Of a DNA stretch of 45,977 nt, positions 9,391 through 19,566 are shown one piece after another (the first letter of the stretch is position 1; each line of letters starts with the position of its first letter). The notes under the pieces were generated by a model. That model made no database searches. It saw nothing but the letters and a program-made list of their open reading frames with translations, and was not told where the DNA came from. A program made the position numbers and the translations under genes. Origin of the DNA: Pholiota molesta (taxonomy: Eukaryota > Basidiomycota > Agaricomycetes > Agaricales > Strophariaceae); contig JACGCK010000308.1 in the NCBI GenBank assembly GCA_014925825.1, forward strand, positions 1 through 45,977, written 5' to 3'.

Positions 9391-11803
9391 TCAGAAGTCG
9401 CCTTTGACGCTCGCCAGCACCAGCGCACGAGCAGCTTCCGAGCGAGGTGTTATCTTACAGGGGAATGGAACAGGCTCTCTGGTATTTGTGGAAATACGCG
9501 CATGATCAGTAAAAAAAAAAACAAATCAGTCCTCAGAGTGAACAGTGCCCAGACATACCTGACGACCGAAGACTTGAATTGCAGTTCCGGGACGATATCC
9601 TTCCCATGGGAGTCTTTCGCCATACCGATATCGAACGTGGCTAATAGGCGCGCCATGGCGGTGAAGGCCATGGCCTCGGCGTAATTCTTGCCTGCGCAGA
9701 TCCTAACAATAGACGAGATGAACATTGTACACTGCAATTTCTTTGGTATTTTTGGAACACGCACCTTCGCCCGTATCCGAAGGAGTACAACATTGGATCC
9801 ATCGGGATATCAGCTGGGTCGTGTGGGATGCTTTGATCGAACATAGGCAGGAAGCGATCGGGGTTGAACACCTCGGGGTCTTTGTACAGCGTTGGGTCCC
9901 GACTTACCGCCCTAAGTAGGCCAGGAGGTAAAAGTGCCATATCAGAACGTTAAAAATCAGCATCTTGATTGATGATCCTCGCACTGGTATGTATACGTAC
10001 CAGCTATTCGCAATGACTGTCGTGCCTGCTGGGATAAAATATCCTAGACACAGCATAAGCACCCAGCGCGCATGCAGCCCTGGACAATATTATCCTCAGA
10101 AGTCGCTGCACGCACCATTATAGACGTCATCCGTCATAAGCCGATGAGGCAATGCTGTTTTCCCAATGTAAAGTAAATATGACGTAGTGAATGCAGACGA
10201 TTCAGACGCACCGATAGGCGATATGGGCTGCCACCGGATGAGCTCGCGCAGCACCGCGTTGAGATAGGGGAGCTGGCTGCTGTCGGCCATAGTGGGCAGA
10301 CGCCCCGGGCCGACTGCGCTGTCGATTTCAGCTTGGATGCGCTTTTGGATTGCGGGGTACAGGACCATGGCGAGGACGAAGTTGTGCATAGAGGCTACGC
10401 TCTACGAGGCGCGTGGTCAAATTTCGCGGTTATGCCAATGTCAGTCTATGAACGCACAGTGTCTGTCCCAGCTGGAATTAAACATTGAGTCAATAACACG
10501 CACATTTGAAGAAGATCGAAGCGCACCTGATAACATTGTCCCAGCACACCATTTCACAATCTCCGCGTCTTCCTTCTTCTCCAAATTGACCGATGTAAAT
10601 GATGATTCATAATTACCGGTTTTCTTCAAGCGAGTAATTGACAGTAAGTAATTTGATCTCTTTCCATTCAAGCGCAAAGCGACACACCATAGCAGCGACA
10701 GTCTTATTAAACGGGATATTAATCATGTCGTCCGTGAGCTCTTTCCCTTTCTGTGCGTAGGCTTTCCATCCTGTTCCTGGAACCCAGCTAGGAACCTTTT
10801 CCACTACAAAAAAAATAATCAGTCGTGATTAGATGGGGATTAACAATATCAAGAAAGCAGCATACGAATTGGGAAGAAGTCGACCAGAAAATTCCCTGGC
10901 TGCGCAGCGAACACTGCTGCCTCCATTGCCTGCTCAGCGGTGGTGATCATCTGCCGAGAGGTCAGTGCTGGAATCCAAAGCCCACTGCTCAGTATTTCGA
11001 GGATAGGAGCTTACCGGATCGTGTTCTTCTGTCACTTCGATACCGTACATCGCCATTAGGAGTCCACGAGCAGCGGCGCTGTGAAAATACCTTTAGGTTA
11101 TAAAATGCTTAGAAAAACTGGAGGACACTCACAAACGGAAGTTCTCCAGGAATCGCTCGGGTTGTTGGAGCAGGCTCGCGAGGAAGCGGGAGATCTCCTT
11201 CTCTTGCAGAGGGTAAAATTGGCCAACAACTTCCTTTCTTAGCGACTGGGCAGAGATGCGACGGTAGCGCTTCCACCGCTCGGCGTAGGGCGCTGTGACG
11301 ACGGACTTGTCCCATCCCATGCTAAACGCGACAAATAGTTTTACGTGTACGTGTAAGTCAAGCCAGTCTCATTTACGCAAAGGATGAGATCTGGGACGAC
11401 TGACATTTTATTGCCCACGACGTTCCGCGGCCGGTCCGAATAAATATCAGAACGCTTCTCCAGCAGATCGACGCAGGCTTGGTATGTGTTGAGCACCACC
11501 ACCGGCGCGCCTAGCACTTCCAGATATATCGCTTCGCCTGCACGTTCGCCAGGTGTTATCAGAATTCCTGTTGTCTTTTTCATCAGTTGAAAGGCCGCGC
11601 GCACCGTATATGTCCTTCCACTTGAGATACGTCTCCCATGCGTCGACGGGGGGCATCTGCAGCAGATTTCCGATGAGCGGCAGGCGGGGTGGGCCTGGGA
11701 GGTATTTGCGCTGCTGGTTCTTCGTCCGTTGGGAGAAGACGCGCAGGATGAGGAAGGCGGCGAGGCCTATGGCCAGTGTTGACCAGGTGCCTAGATCACT
11801 CAT
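9391..11803 (-). CDS. Cytochrome P450 monooxygenase, copy 1
   Basis: About 510 aa from 14 exons, intact. It begins with a membrane anchor (STLAIGLAAFLILRVF), followed by the Pro-rich hinge KYLPGPPRLPLIGNLLQMP. Later come WxxxRR-type helix C (ERWKRYRRI), the I-helix oxygen-binding motif AGTDTS, the K-helix ExxR (ELIRW), the FNPDRFLP segment and the heme-binding loop FGYGRRICAG, whose Cys ligates the iron. The C-terminus is spliced from 9491 onward (ITPRSEAARAL) to a TGA at 9391-9393. The fold is that of a microsomal class II P450 using P450 reductase; the substrate cannot be told. I start at ATG 11803 because the anchor then lies at the very N-terminus; an in-frame ATG at 11854 would add 17 residues. 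Every intron position matches the P450 at 19567-21900, so the two are paralogues. Confidence 0.92.
10458..10471 (-). other. 14-nt microexon encoding the P450 I-helix motif
   Basis: Flanked by an AG acceptor (10472-10473, complement) and a GT donor (10456-10457, complement). With one base from the previous exon it encodes A-G-T-D-T, the oxygen-activation motif. The other copy has the same 14-nt exon at 20883-20896. Confidence 0.8.
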
Positions 11804-13478
11804 AGTGCGGTCGTCGACGGGCCCTGGTGAAGGTGGGTTGAGGAAGAGAGACACTGGTACGTGGATTGGCAGTCGTGCGGCGAATCAAAACCAGAGTAAG
11901 AGGCCAACGAGGCAGTAAAATGGGGGGAAAATAGGCGGCTCTGGGCATCCCAAGGCACATCTGTTCCTACTTAACAGATCGCAACGCCGCGAAATGTCAG
12001 ATAGTGAATAAGAAGGCATGAAGCCAGCCAAGTCTGTTTCTCATAGAAGCCAAAATGAGCCACCGACGTAGACAGGCATGCATGGATTCACGCGCGTGGG
12101 TAGGGGCAGAGGATTTTCAGTGGTCAATATCAACAGTTAGACCCAATGAGATGAGTTAGAGACGTATGATTGTGAGATTACCCCGCAAAGGCGGCGTATT
12201 TTTAGCATACTGGAAGGGTGTGGGAGGGTGGCACTGCGATGCATAGTTCGCGGGTTACCTCGGGTAGGGGGAGAGGACAGTGTCGATCAAATGTACGGAG
12301 GACTGGGCACCGAGTTTGAAGAGGATGAAAAGCGGGGTTTACCGTGTACAGATTTGTGCAGTTTGACAGGTATTGATTGTCGCCTCGTGGTTGAACGTTG
12401 AACGTTTGAACACGCGATGATAATGGCTGGGATCCGTATTATTTAAATGTTAACTTAATCTTTGCTCAATGTCACCAATTCATCCTAGTTGTTCCAGTGA
12501 TTTATCCATTTAGTACACGCTTGTATAATCTGGGAGGTGATTTCAGTATGATGCAGCAAAACACCGTTCAGCAAGAAAGAAAGAGACGTACCAAACAATC
12601 ACGTTCAGTAGTAAATCAAGTTGACACTTGTCAGTAGTTGAAACCAAGGGAAAATCCAGCCGACGAGTCCTGCGTTCGCCTGGCGCTCCGGCCCGGTAGT
12701 TGGCCGGCTGCACGTGCGCTTAAGTAGTCATTCACGTGATATGACGAGATGCTGAAATGACATTTCATGATCAGACAAAGCAGATTCGAGAATAGAATGT
12801 GTCGTAGAGTCAGCTGGTCAATGGAGTTGTTTGGGGGATAGCCAGCTGGGAAATGTGCTCTCAAAAGGCTCGATTACGATCAATGTAGAAAATGACATAA
12901 ATATAAAGAAGAAAGGCGTTGTGATCTTTTTTTCTTGCCATCAACAAGCGCTCATGGGTGAGCGCCAGCTGTTTCGCCTCCGTTTCGCCTCCGCTTGTGA
13001 TAGTATCCGATATCGGATATGAACCGCTCCAACCATTGGTCGATTACTAGGAATCACGTTACTGCTTTATCATGCACGCCAAAATGTGCTGGGTCTGATT
13101 GGCTGGCCCCGGTATCTGTTTGTCATGGTCGAGCTCGAGGACTAGGCAAGGACTAGGGGCTAGGGCTGCCATCGGCGCGATGTCCTGCATTTGCGGCTGC
13201 CACTGTGCCAGCTGGGTGTGCGGATAGCGCTGTCACCTGTGGACTTGGGCGCACCGAGTGCGCTCCGGAATCAGAGTGTGCATAATGCCGGTACCATTCC
13301 GCCATGAATGGGGATTTAGAAAATACTAGAAATCAGCACTACAGCGAACAATTCATAATCCGCATGGGCTGAGCGTGACCCGCGGACTATTCGCGGGCAT
13401 GGCGACCTGAAAAGATTGAGATTTGTCTCAGCTTGCGTTCTTTGACACCGACCACCACCATCTCCGCCTGGCGAAACG
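11804..13478. other. Divergent intergenic region between P450 copy 1 and cytochrome c peroxidase
   Basis: About 1.7 kb with no convincing gene; it holds the upstream regions of two divergently transcribed genes. CACGTG hexamers lie at 12711-12716 and 12733-12738. A doubled tttcgcctccg lies near 12972-12993, and a 16-bp perfect palindrome at 13004-13019. Confidence 0.5.
13004..13019. promoter_or_regulatory. Perfect palindrome containing CCG-N4-CGG
   Basis: The sequence is tatccgatatcggata. CCG and CGG half-sites spaced by four bases are a typical target arrangement for fungal Zn2Cys6 regulators. It lies about 460 bp before the peroxidase ATG and 1.2 kb before P450 copy 1. Binding is inferred from the motif alone. 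Confidence 0.35.
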
Positions 13479-15031
13479 ATGTCCTTCAGCGCCTTCCGCA
13501 ACCCCCTCCGCGCCGCCGTGCGCAGGGCTGCCCAGCCGTCGCGATTCCAGCTCCGCTCCTCCTTCAACCGCAGGTTCTCTGACACGCCCCCGCCCCCACC
13601 TCCCGCAGCGAAGTCTTCGAACAACACTCTCTACTATGGCCTCGGAGGTATCGTTATCGGTGCTGTTGGGTACTACATCTACACTAGTAACGCTGCTAGC
13701 AATGCCGTGAAGTCTGGCGTGCAGTCCGCTAAGGTCCAGGTTAACTTTGTTCCCTCCAAGGAGGACTACATCAAGGTTCGTGGCGTCGTTGTACTCCGCG
13801 ACTTCTAGGCTTATCAGCGTTATTGTAGGTCTACAATAGGATTGCTGAGATCATGGATGAAGCTGGGGACTACGACGGTCAGTATCCCTCTACATCATAT
13901 CCTTCTCTCGTCTCATGCCATATTCTACGCAGATGGTTCTTATGGCCCCGTTCTCCTCCGTCTCGCCTGGCACTCGTCTGGAACATATGATAAGGATACT
14001 AATACTGGTGGAAGGTGTGTCTCCATTCATATGTGCAACAATGCCCAGCCTCTGATATCACATGAAATTCCGACAGCAACTACGCTACCATGCGTTTCGA
14101 ACCCGAAGCCAAATACGGTGCCAACGCAGGCCTACACGTCGCTCGCGAAGTCATGGAGAAGATCAAGCAGGAGTTCCCTTGGATCACCTACGGTGATCTC
14201 TGGACCCTCGGTGGTGTTGCTGCTGTTCAGGTATGTCTTGGGCATACTTTTCGCACTTCGAGTAATGGAATTCTGATATATGGCATGATTTTTGGTAGGA
14301 AATGGGAGGACCCAAGATCCCCTGGCGCCCCGGTCGCGTTGATGGTACCGAATCTCAAGTTCCCCCCGATGGTCGTCTTCCCGATGGCAGCCAAGGCGCG
14401 GACCACCTCAGGAATATCTTCTACCGCATGGGGTATGCCACCTCCAACACACCCTTCCTTCTCAGGCAACCAGACTAATATTTTATCACAAAGTTTCAAC
14501 GACCAGGACATCGTCGCGCTCTCCGGCGCACACGCGCTGGGCCGCTGCCACCGCGACCGCTCCGGCTTCGAGGGCCCCTGGACGTTCGCGCCGACCACCG
14601 TGACGAACGACTACTTCAAGCTGCTCTTCGACGAGAAGTGGGTGTGGAAGCGCTGGGACGGGCCGAAGCAGCTCGAGGACAAGACGACGCGGAGCCTGAT
14701 GATGCTGCCGACGGACTATGTGCTGGTGCAGGATAAGAATTTCAAGAAGTTCGCGAAGCAGTATGCGGATAGCCAGGATCTTTGGTTCAAGGAGTGCGTT
14801 TTTTTCCTCTTCTTCATTTTTTGGACTGGGAACGGGGACGATTGGGATCGTTATTGATATTTGGTTTTTTATGATAGCTTCTCGAAAGCGGTCTCTACTC
14901 TTTTCGAGCTTGGTGTCCCCACCGAACAGTTCGTCGCCGCCGAGGCCTGGATCCTGCCTACTGTCGAGGAGCAGCAGCAGGAGAAGAAGCAACAGGAGGA
15001 GAAGAAGCCAGAAGAGGAGAAGAAGAACTAG
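13479..15031 (+). CDS. CCP1: Cytochrome c peroxidase, mitochondrial
   Basis: A class I heme peroxidase that reduces H2O2 with electrons from cytochrome c in the mitochondrial intermembrane space. The N-terminus is an Arg/Ser-rich presequence ([18 protein letters not shown]), then a Pro run and a membrane segment ([14 protein letters not shown]), the bipartite sorting layout of yeast Ccp1. Exons join as [42 protein letters not shown], giving the distal Arg/Trp/His. Then come [13 protein letters not shown], the proximal-His motif [12 protein letters not shown], and FEGPWTFAP with the Trp equivalent to yeast Trp191, the electron-transfer radical site. The C-terminus ([14 protein letters not shown]...) ends in a charged Gln/Glu/Lys tail absent from yeast Ccp1. 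About seven exons. The ATG at 13479 is the only one giving a presequence. Confidence 0.93.
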
Positions 15032-15692
15032 AATGCCTCCCTCCTCCTGCGGCCACATTTATCTGCAGTTCGCGATCCCTAAATTACTAACGTCAATGCT
15101 TACTGATGGTGGATATCTTGTTCTATTGGTTTATTTCTGCCCCTCGTCATTTTTGCTATATTTGTGTTGGAGTGATCTACGTGGATGGATGATGGTTTGG
15201 ATAGAGTATATATGTTTGCTTGTAGAAAGAGATCGTTGTAGACCTGGTAGATGACTAGATGCTGATTAAATCTAAGTACGTATTTGTTGGCGGAATATAT
15301 TAGGTTGTTTACTGGAAGTAGAGGCATGTGTTTTGCGAACAGTCAGTAGAATTGGACGTTGATAAATCTCAATTGAATAGAAAGCAGGGAGTTAATTGTC
15401 AATGGCATAGCATAGGCTTGGGTCGAGAGAAGATTTTCATGCCTGATGTCGATACTGTTGTATTTCAAGGAATAACGAGGCTCCATTCTTTTAGGCGCAT
15501 CGCTCAGCTTCCGAAATTTATACTCTTTAAAATTTCAAGAAAGATCTCGCAGGGCACAAAGTTCAATCGCTTGAAACAATATACATACAGGAAGCAGAAC
15601 TGTTCATAAGCAGATCTATAATTAGGACAGATGCAATTTAGGCGCCGTCCCCATTCCCTCAACGTACTCTCATATAACTTACACGATGACTC
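15032..15692. other. Intergenic, between convergent genes
   Basis: AT-rich 3' flanks of the cytochrome c peroxidase (+) and the hydrolase (-). No gene or structured RNA recognised. Confidence 0.4.
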
Positions 15693-17573
15693 TTACAGCC
15701 TTGATTGTGCCTGCTTTGGACGCCTCTCTGCACCTTCAATCCCCTTCGTGATTGTCGAAAACTTGTGCGTCAAAAAGAGCGCGACGTCCTCCGCTACATT
15801 AGTGATTCACAGCATTAATGAGCCATCTCCTATAGGTTAGATGAGACGGATCCTCACCGAATTCTCTTGGCTTTTCCTGTACGCACTGGATATGCGGGGC
15901 GAAACATCAGCGGAAAGACAAGGGAAATGGGAGGGCTAACGAGGAACTCACGAGATGACCTGCACCGGGTATCATCACATTCGACGCGTTCGCCGGCCGG
16001 CGCCATGCCACCGCCTGCGAGATATGCCGTCCTCCCACCCTACCCAACAGACCCACAAAAAGTCAGCAAGCCCCCCAAAAGGCCTTGTACGAAAGAGGGA
16101 AGGAGCAGCAGCCTCACAGATTACTCGCATCATCCCGCCCGCCAAGGACCCAGCGCAGCTCTACACTTTCGTCGAGCGTGGGCAGGAGCTCCCAGCCCTC
16201 GTTCATCGTGCGGCCCTCGGTGTACTCGCTGCCCTCGCACGCGGGCGGGCACTTGAGGCGCACCCCCGCGCCGTCGTCGTACAGCCCGTGCGCGATGTAC
16301 GCGTCGAACACCGCGGGGTCGAATGCCTGGAAGAGCGGGGCGCGGAGGAGGGCGGCTCTCGCTTCTTCCCTGTGGGGTCTGCGGGGTGAGGTGGAGAGCG
16401 TGAGATGAGGGGGGTGCATGCACGCACCTGGAGGGCCAGGACGATCTCCGGCTCAGCGCGCTCATGATCATGGCCGCTCCCCTGCCGGTGCTGTCCTTGG
16501 AAGGGGGGAACAGCGTCGTCTCGACAGGGATAATCGCGGAGAAGAGGCGTGGGTAGCTTATGCCGCACACAACGCTAATGTGCGATGAGGCACATCTGTT
16601 ATCAACCTCTACGTGGTGTGGTGAAAGTAGGTGGTCACTTACGATCCATCGCCGCCGAGCGAATGGCCAATCGCGACGACATGGCGATCTGTAAAGCCAT
16701 TGGCGACCCGGGAAGCTGCTACAGTGTCGGGAACACGCTCAAGGACACGCGGAAGCTCTTGCCCGAACGCATCGCGTCCGTCTGGCAGGTGGTGGATCAA
16801 CAAGTTTGCGAGGTCCCGGCCGTAGTCTGACCTGTCCGCTGCGTCGAAATCAAAAGGGGATTCCATGTATACAAGCGAAAGGTGCTCACGTAGTTTCGGG
16901 ATGTGGTTTCCATTGATGAGGGCAGAGTCGCCGTGGTTGACGGCGTCGATTGCCCAAATTTCGTCGATGTTGATTGGAGATTCGGAGCCTTCTGTAAGCT
17001 CAACAAGGTGCTTCAAAGCTGGTTCCCAAAGCTGATAGAAAATCAGTCTCTGGGTAAGGTTCAGGGGAAACTACAGACCTCTTTATGAAATCCAATGGGG
17101 TGCAACGTCACCAGAGTGATACCCGTCCCCTTGGGTGAGGGCGTATTTCTCCGAATCCTCAATACCACGTTCCATATTCCCTCCTCCTTGACCTGGATCT
17201 TGGCTTCCGGGTCCGGGAACATCTTCTCTGCCTCCTTCTTCTCCCAGATCATCCGGTCCATTGTCGCCTTCATCCACTGCTTCCTCCTCTCCTTGCCCTC
17301 CTTCCCTGGGAAGTCTTCCATGGGCGGTATCACAACCCGGTCTGTGGGGCCCCATGCGCGCGGGAACGCAGCCGGGACGATGTGCACCGATAGTGTGTGC
17401 GTGGAGGTGAACGCACATGTGCGGTGGAGGGTGTGAGGTAGGGGTGTCGGGAGCGCGATAAGCTTGGCAGGCTTGCGCAGTGGGGTAAGGCGCCGGCGGG
17501 GATTGACCGTGCGGTGTCCGCCGAGTGGTCCAATTGGGGGCGGGTAGTGCGGTTTGCCAGAAAGAGGATCCAT
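15693..17573 (-). CDS. Alpha/beta hydrolase, Lpx1-like, with peroxisomal PTS1 (SRL)
   Basis: A multi-exon hydrolase of the alpha/beta fold. It has an oxyanion-side HPIGFHKELWEPAL, joined across the intron 17084-17038; a nucleophile elbow IGHSLGGDGS with the presumed catalytic Ser; a lid region (PHREEARAALLRAPLFQAFDP); and the C-terminal block GGRHISQAVAWRR...MIPGAGHL with the candidate catalytic His. The exons that follow give CVQEKPREF and AEDVALFLTHKFSTI, ending QAQSRL with TAA at 15693-15695. All joins keep frame. SRL is a canonical type-1 peroxisomal targeting signal, and the fold resembles yeast Lpx1 (peroxisomal lipase) and Tri7-annotated fungal proteins. Substrate unknown, probably an acyl ester. 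The gene is convergent with the peroxidase and divergent from P450 copy 2. Confidence 0.82.
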
Positions 17574-19566
17574 GATTGCGTTTGTCTGGAGCTATGTTCT
17601 GACGAGGCTACAAGATGCACCAACGACACGGCTTTGGATTCGACTCCTTCAGAGGTGTATTATGTAGTATCTGCCAAAGGGCTAGCCGTTCTTGTTAGTT
17701 CAGGTAGTCGGGAATAGGCGTAGAGACGTACTGTGTGTACTTGAAGTCGAAAAGTGTCTCTATCTGGGCAGATGCTACTGATGTATGAGGCCCCGGGTAC
17801 GTGCAAGTAATAGCCGAGGTTCCTCTCGCCTCACTTTGGAATGACGCTGGCGCATGTGAATGTGGGCACCGCGAATTCCGTGTGTGGGTATCCTTGTATG
17901 TAGTTGGCGAGGACGGCTGTGGGCGGCCAGCGCGGAAAGTCAGTCATGATGGTACCATCACCTGATTCATCTCCGCACGAAAATTGGGAATCCTCTGCAA
18001 CACAAGCTGGTGTAACTCAAACACGACGCACTGCTACGCCAAACTAAAATTTTCTCGGTCGAGTATTTCTATGAGCGAAGTTGAAACATGAAATTACCAT
18101 AGAAGAGCACAAGATGAGGACCTGCATTTTAGCGCCGCTAGTCGAGCCTCTATAAATAGACGTTGATCCCTCTTTGCCGCTCGATCTGAAGGTTCCGGCG
18201 GGCCTCTGCGGCTTGGAAATGAAAGTATGGGACTTGTTCTGATAAAACCGTCTTGCTTCCATCATTTCTTCTGATTCTGCCAAAAACTAGTCAGCCTCCG
18301 GCAGAGTTTCGAAAAATACTTGATGTCATTATTGTCGTTTTAAAACTTCATGTCTCTCGAAGCCATATTTGTGTCGACTTCATTGAGCCTGAAGAAAAAT
18401 GTATTTGAGTTTGGGCGAAATTTACAGGAAGCTTATAGCTCTACCTTTCGATATAGTGAGAGATTCGATACCGATGCATAGCACGAGACACAATCAGAAT
18501 GTAGATCAAATGACGTGCGCACCGAAGGCAGAACCAGCACGCTGTTGGCATTCGATGTATCCGCTGTCGCTTTGAATATATAGGTCATCCGATAGATCCA
18601 GAGAAGATGACAGCCGATCCAAATACATACTCAATCTACGGAGGTTCCTGTATTAACTGATGGCAATTCGGGGATCCGCGTAACAAACAACAAGCGCCTG
18701 AAAAACCCATGCACCTACATCTGCGAACACTATATATCAGAGGAAATACCCCGGGATCCTGCAGGTAAATTAAATGTCCACTCAAGTCCAAATCAGGTGC
18801 TTACCGAAGTCCAATGCGCGCCGGACCGACGAATGTAGCCTGGACTTCGAAATCTTTTTGTTTGAATCTCCTTCTGAATGTTGATGCTTACATTGAGCGG
18901 TCATACACTATTGCAACGTTTCCTATAGTATTTATCATGCTCAAGTTATTTAATGTAAGCCATATAAGCCTTCAAGCCCTCGGATGCGCCTTTCGGAATA
19001 CAGAAACCTCATCGCGCTTCTTGGGTACCACCGGGTGATGTTTTCTGCAAGTTTCTTTGTCCCTTCTTTCAACGTTCACTCCTTTCCACTTGCTAATAGG
19101 GGTTCTAAGCTATGAATTACAACGGTCGGCTTTATAAATTTGGGCCGAGGATTATCCCCTTGCTCTTGGCTTTACCTTTGAATCGCACAGTTGAATTTAA
19201 AGCAATTTCCTGTGTAAAACGCGAGTGAGAATAGTAACAACGTCAATTTACCGGTATCTCTAAGATATAGTGTTGCATGTGTATCTCCCCGGTCCACTCG
19301 TGATTAGCCAATTTAATAGGATCTAGCCTTGGCCCTTTTCTGGGTTGCAGGAACGTAGCAAAATCTGAAGTTCCGGAGTACGGTGGGGTACGGAGAGTCA
19401 GGGATAACCATACCTACACGAATCGAATCCTCAAGATTGGAATCTGATGACAAAATCGTTGATTCTACGACCACCGGTCACAACAGTTAAATAGTTGACC
19501 GAGGTATATACTATGCTCTCCACCCCTTCTTTCCTCTTAGTGGTAAATCACTCTAGAGGACCCAAT
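17574..19566. other. Divergent intergenic region between hydrolase and P450 copy 2
   Basis: Nearly 2 kb with no gene I can support. A TATA-like ctataaatag lies at about 18150 and another (tttataaatt) near 19132. A CCAAT-type box (agccaattt) lies near 19305. Short frames around 18044-18283 and 18814-19038 have no recognisable features. Confidence 0.4.

Noticed and set aside
14486..15058. 190-aa minus-strand frame starting with a poly-Leu stretch that looks like a signal anchor
   Set aside because: It is the antisense of the Gln/Glu/Lys tail and coding exons of cytochrome c peroxidase.
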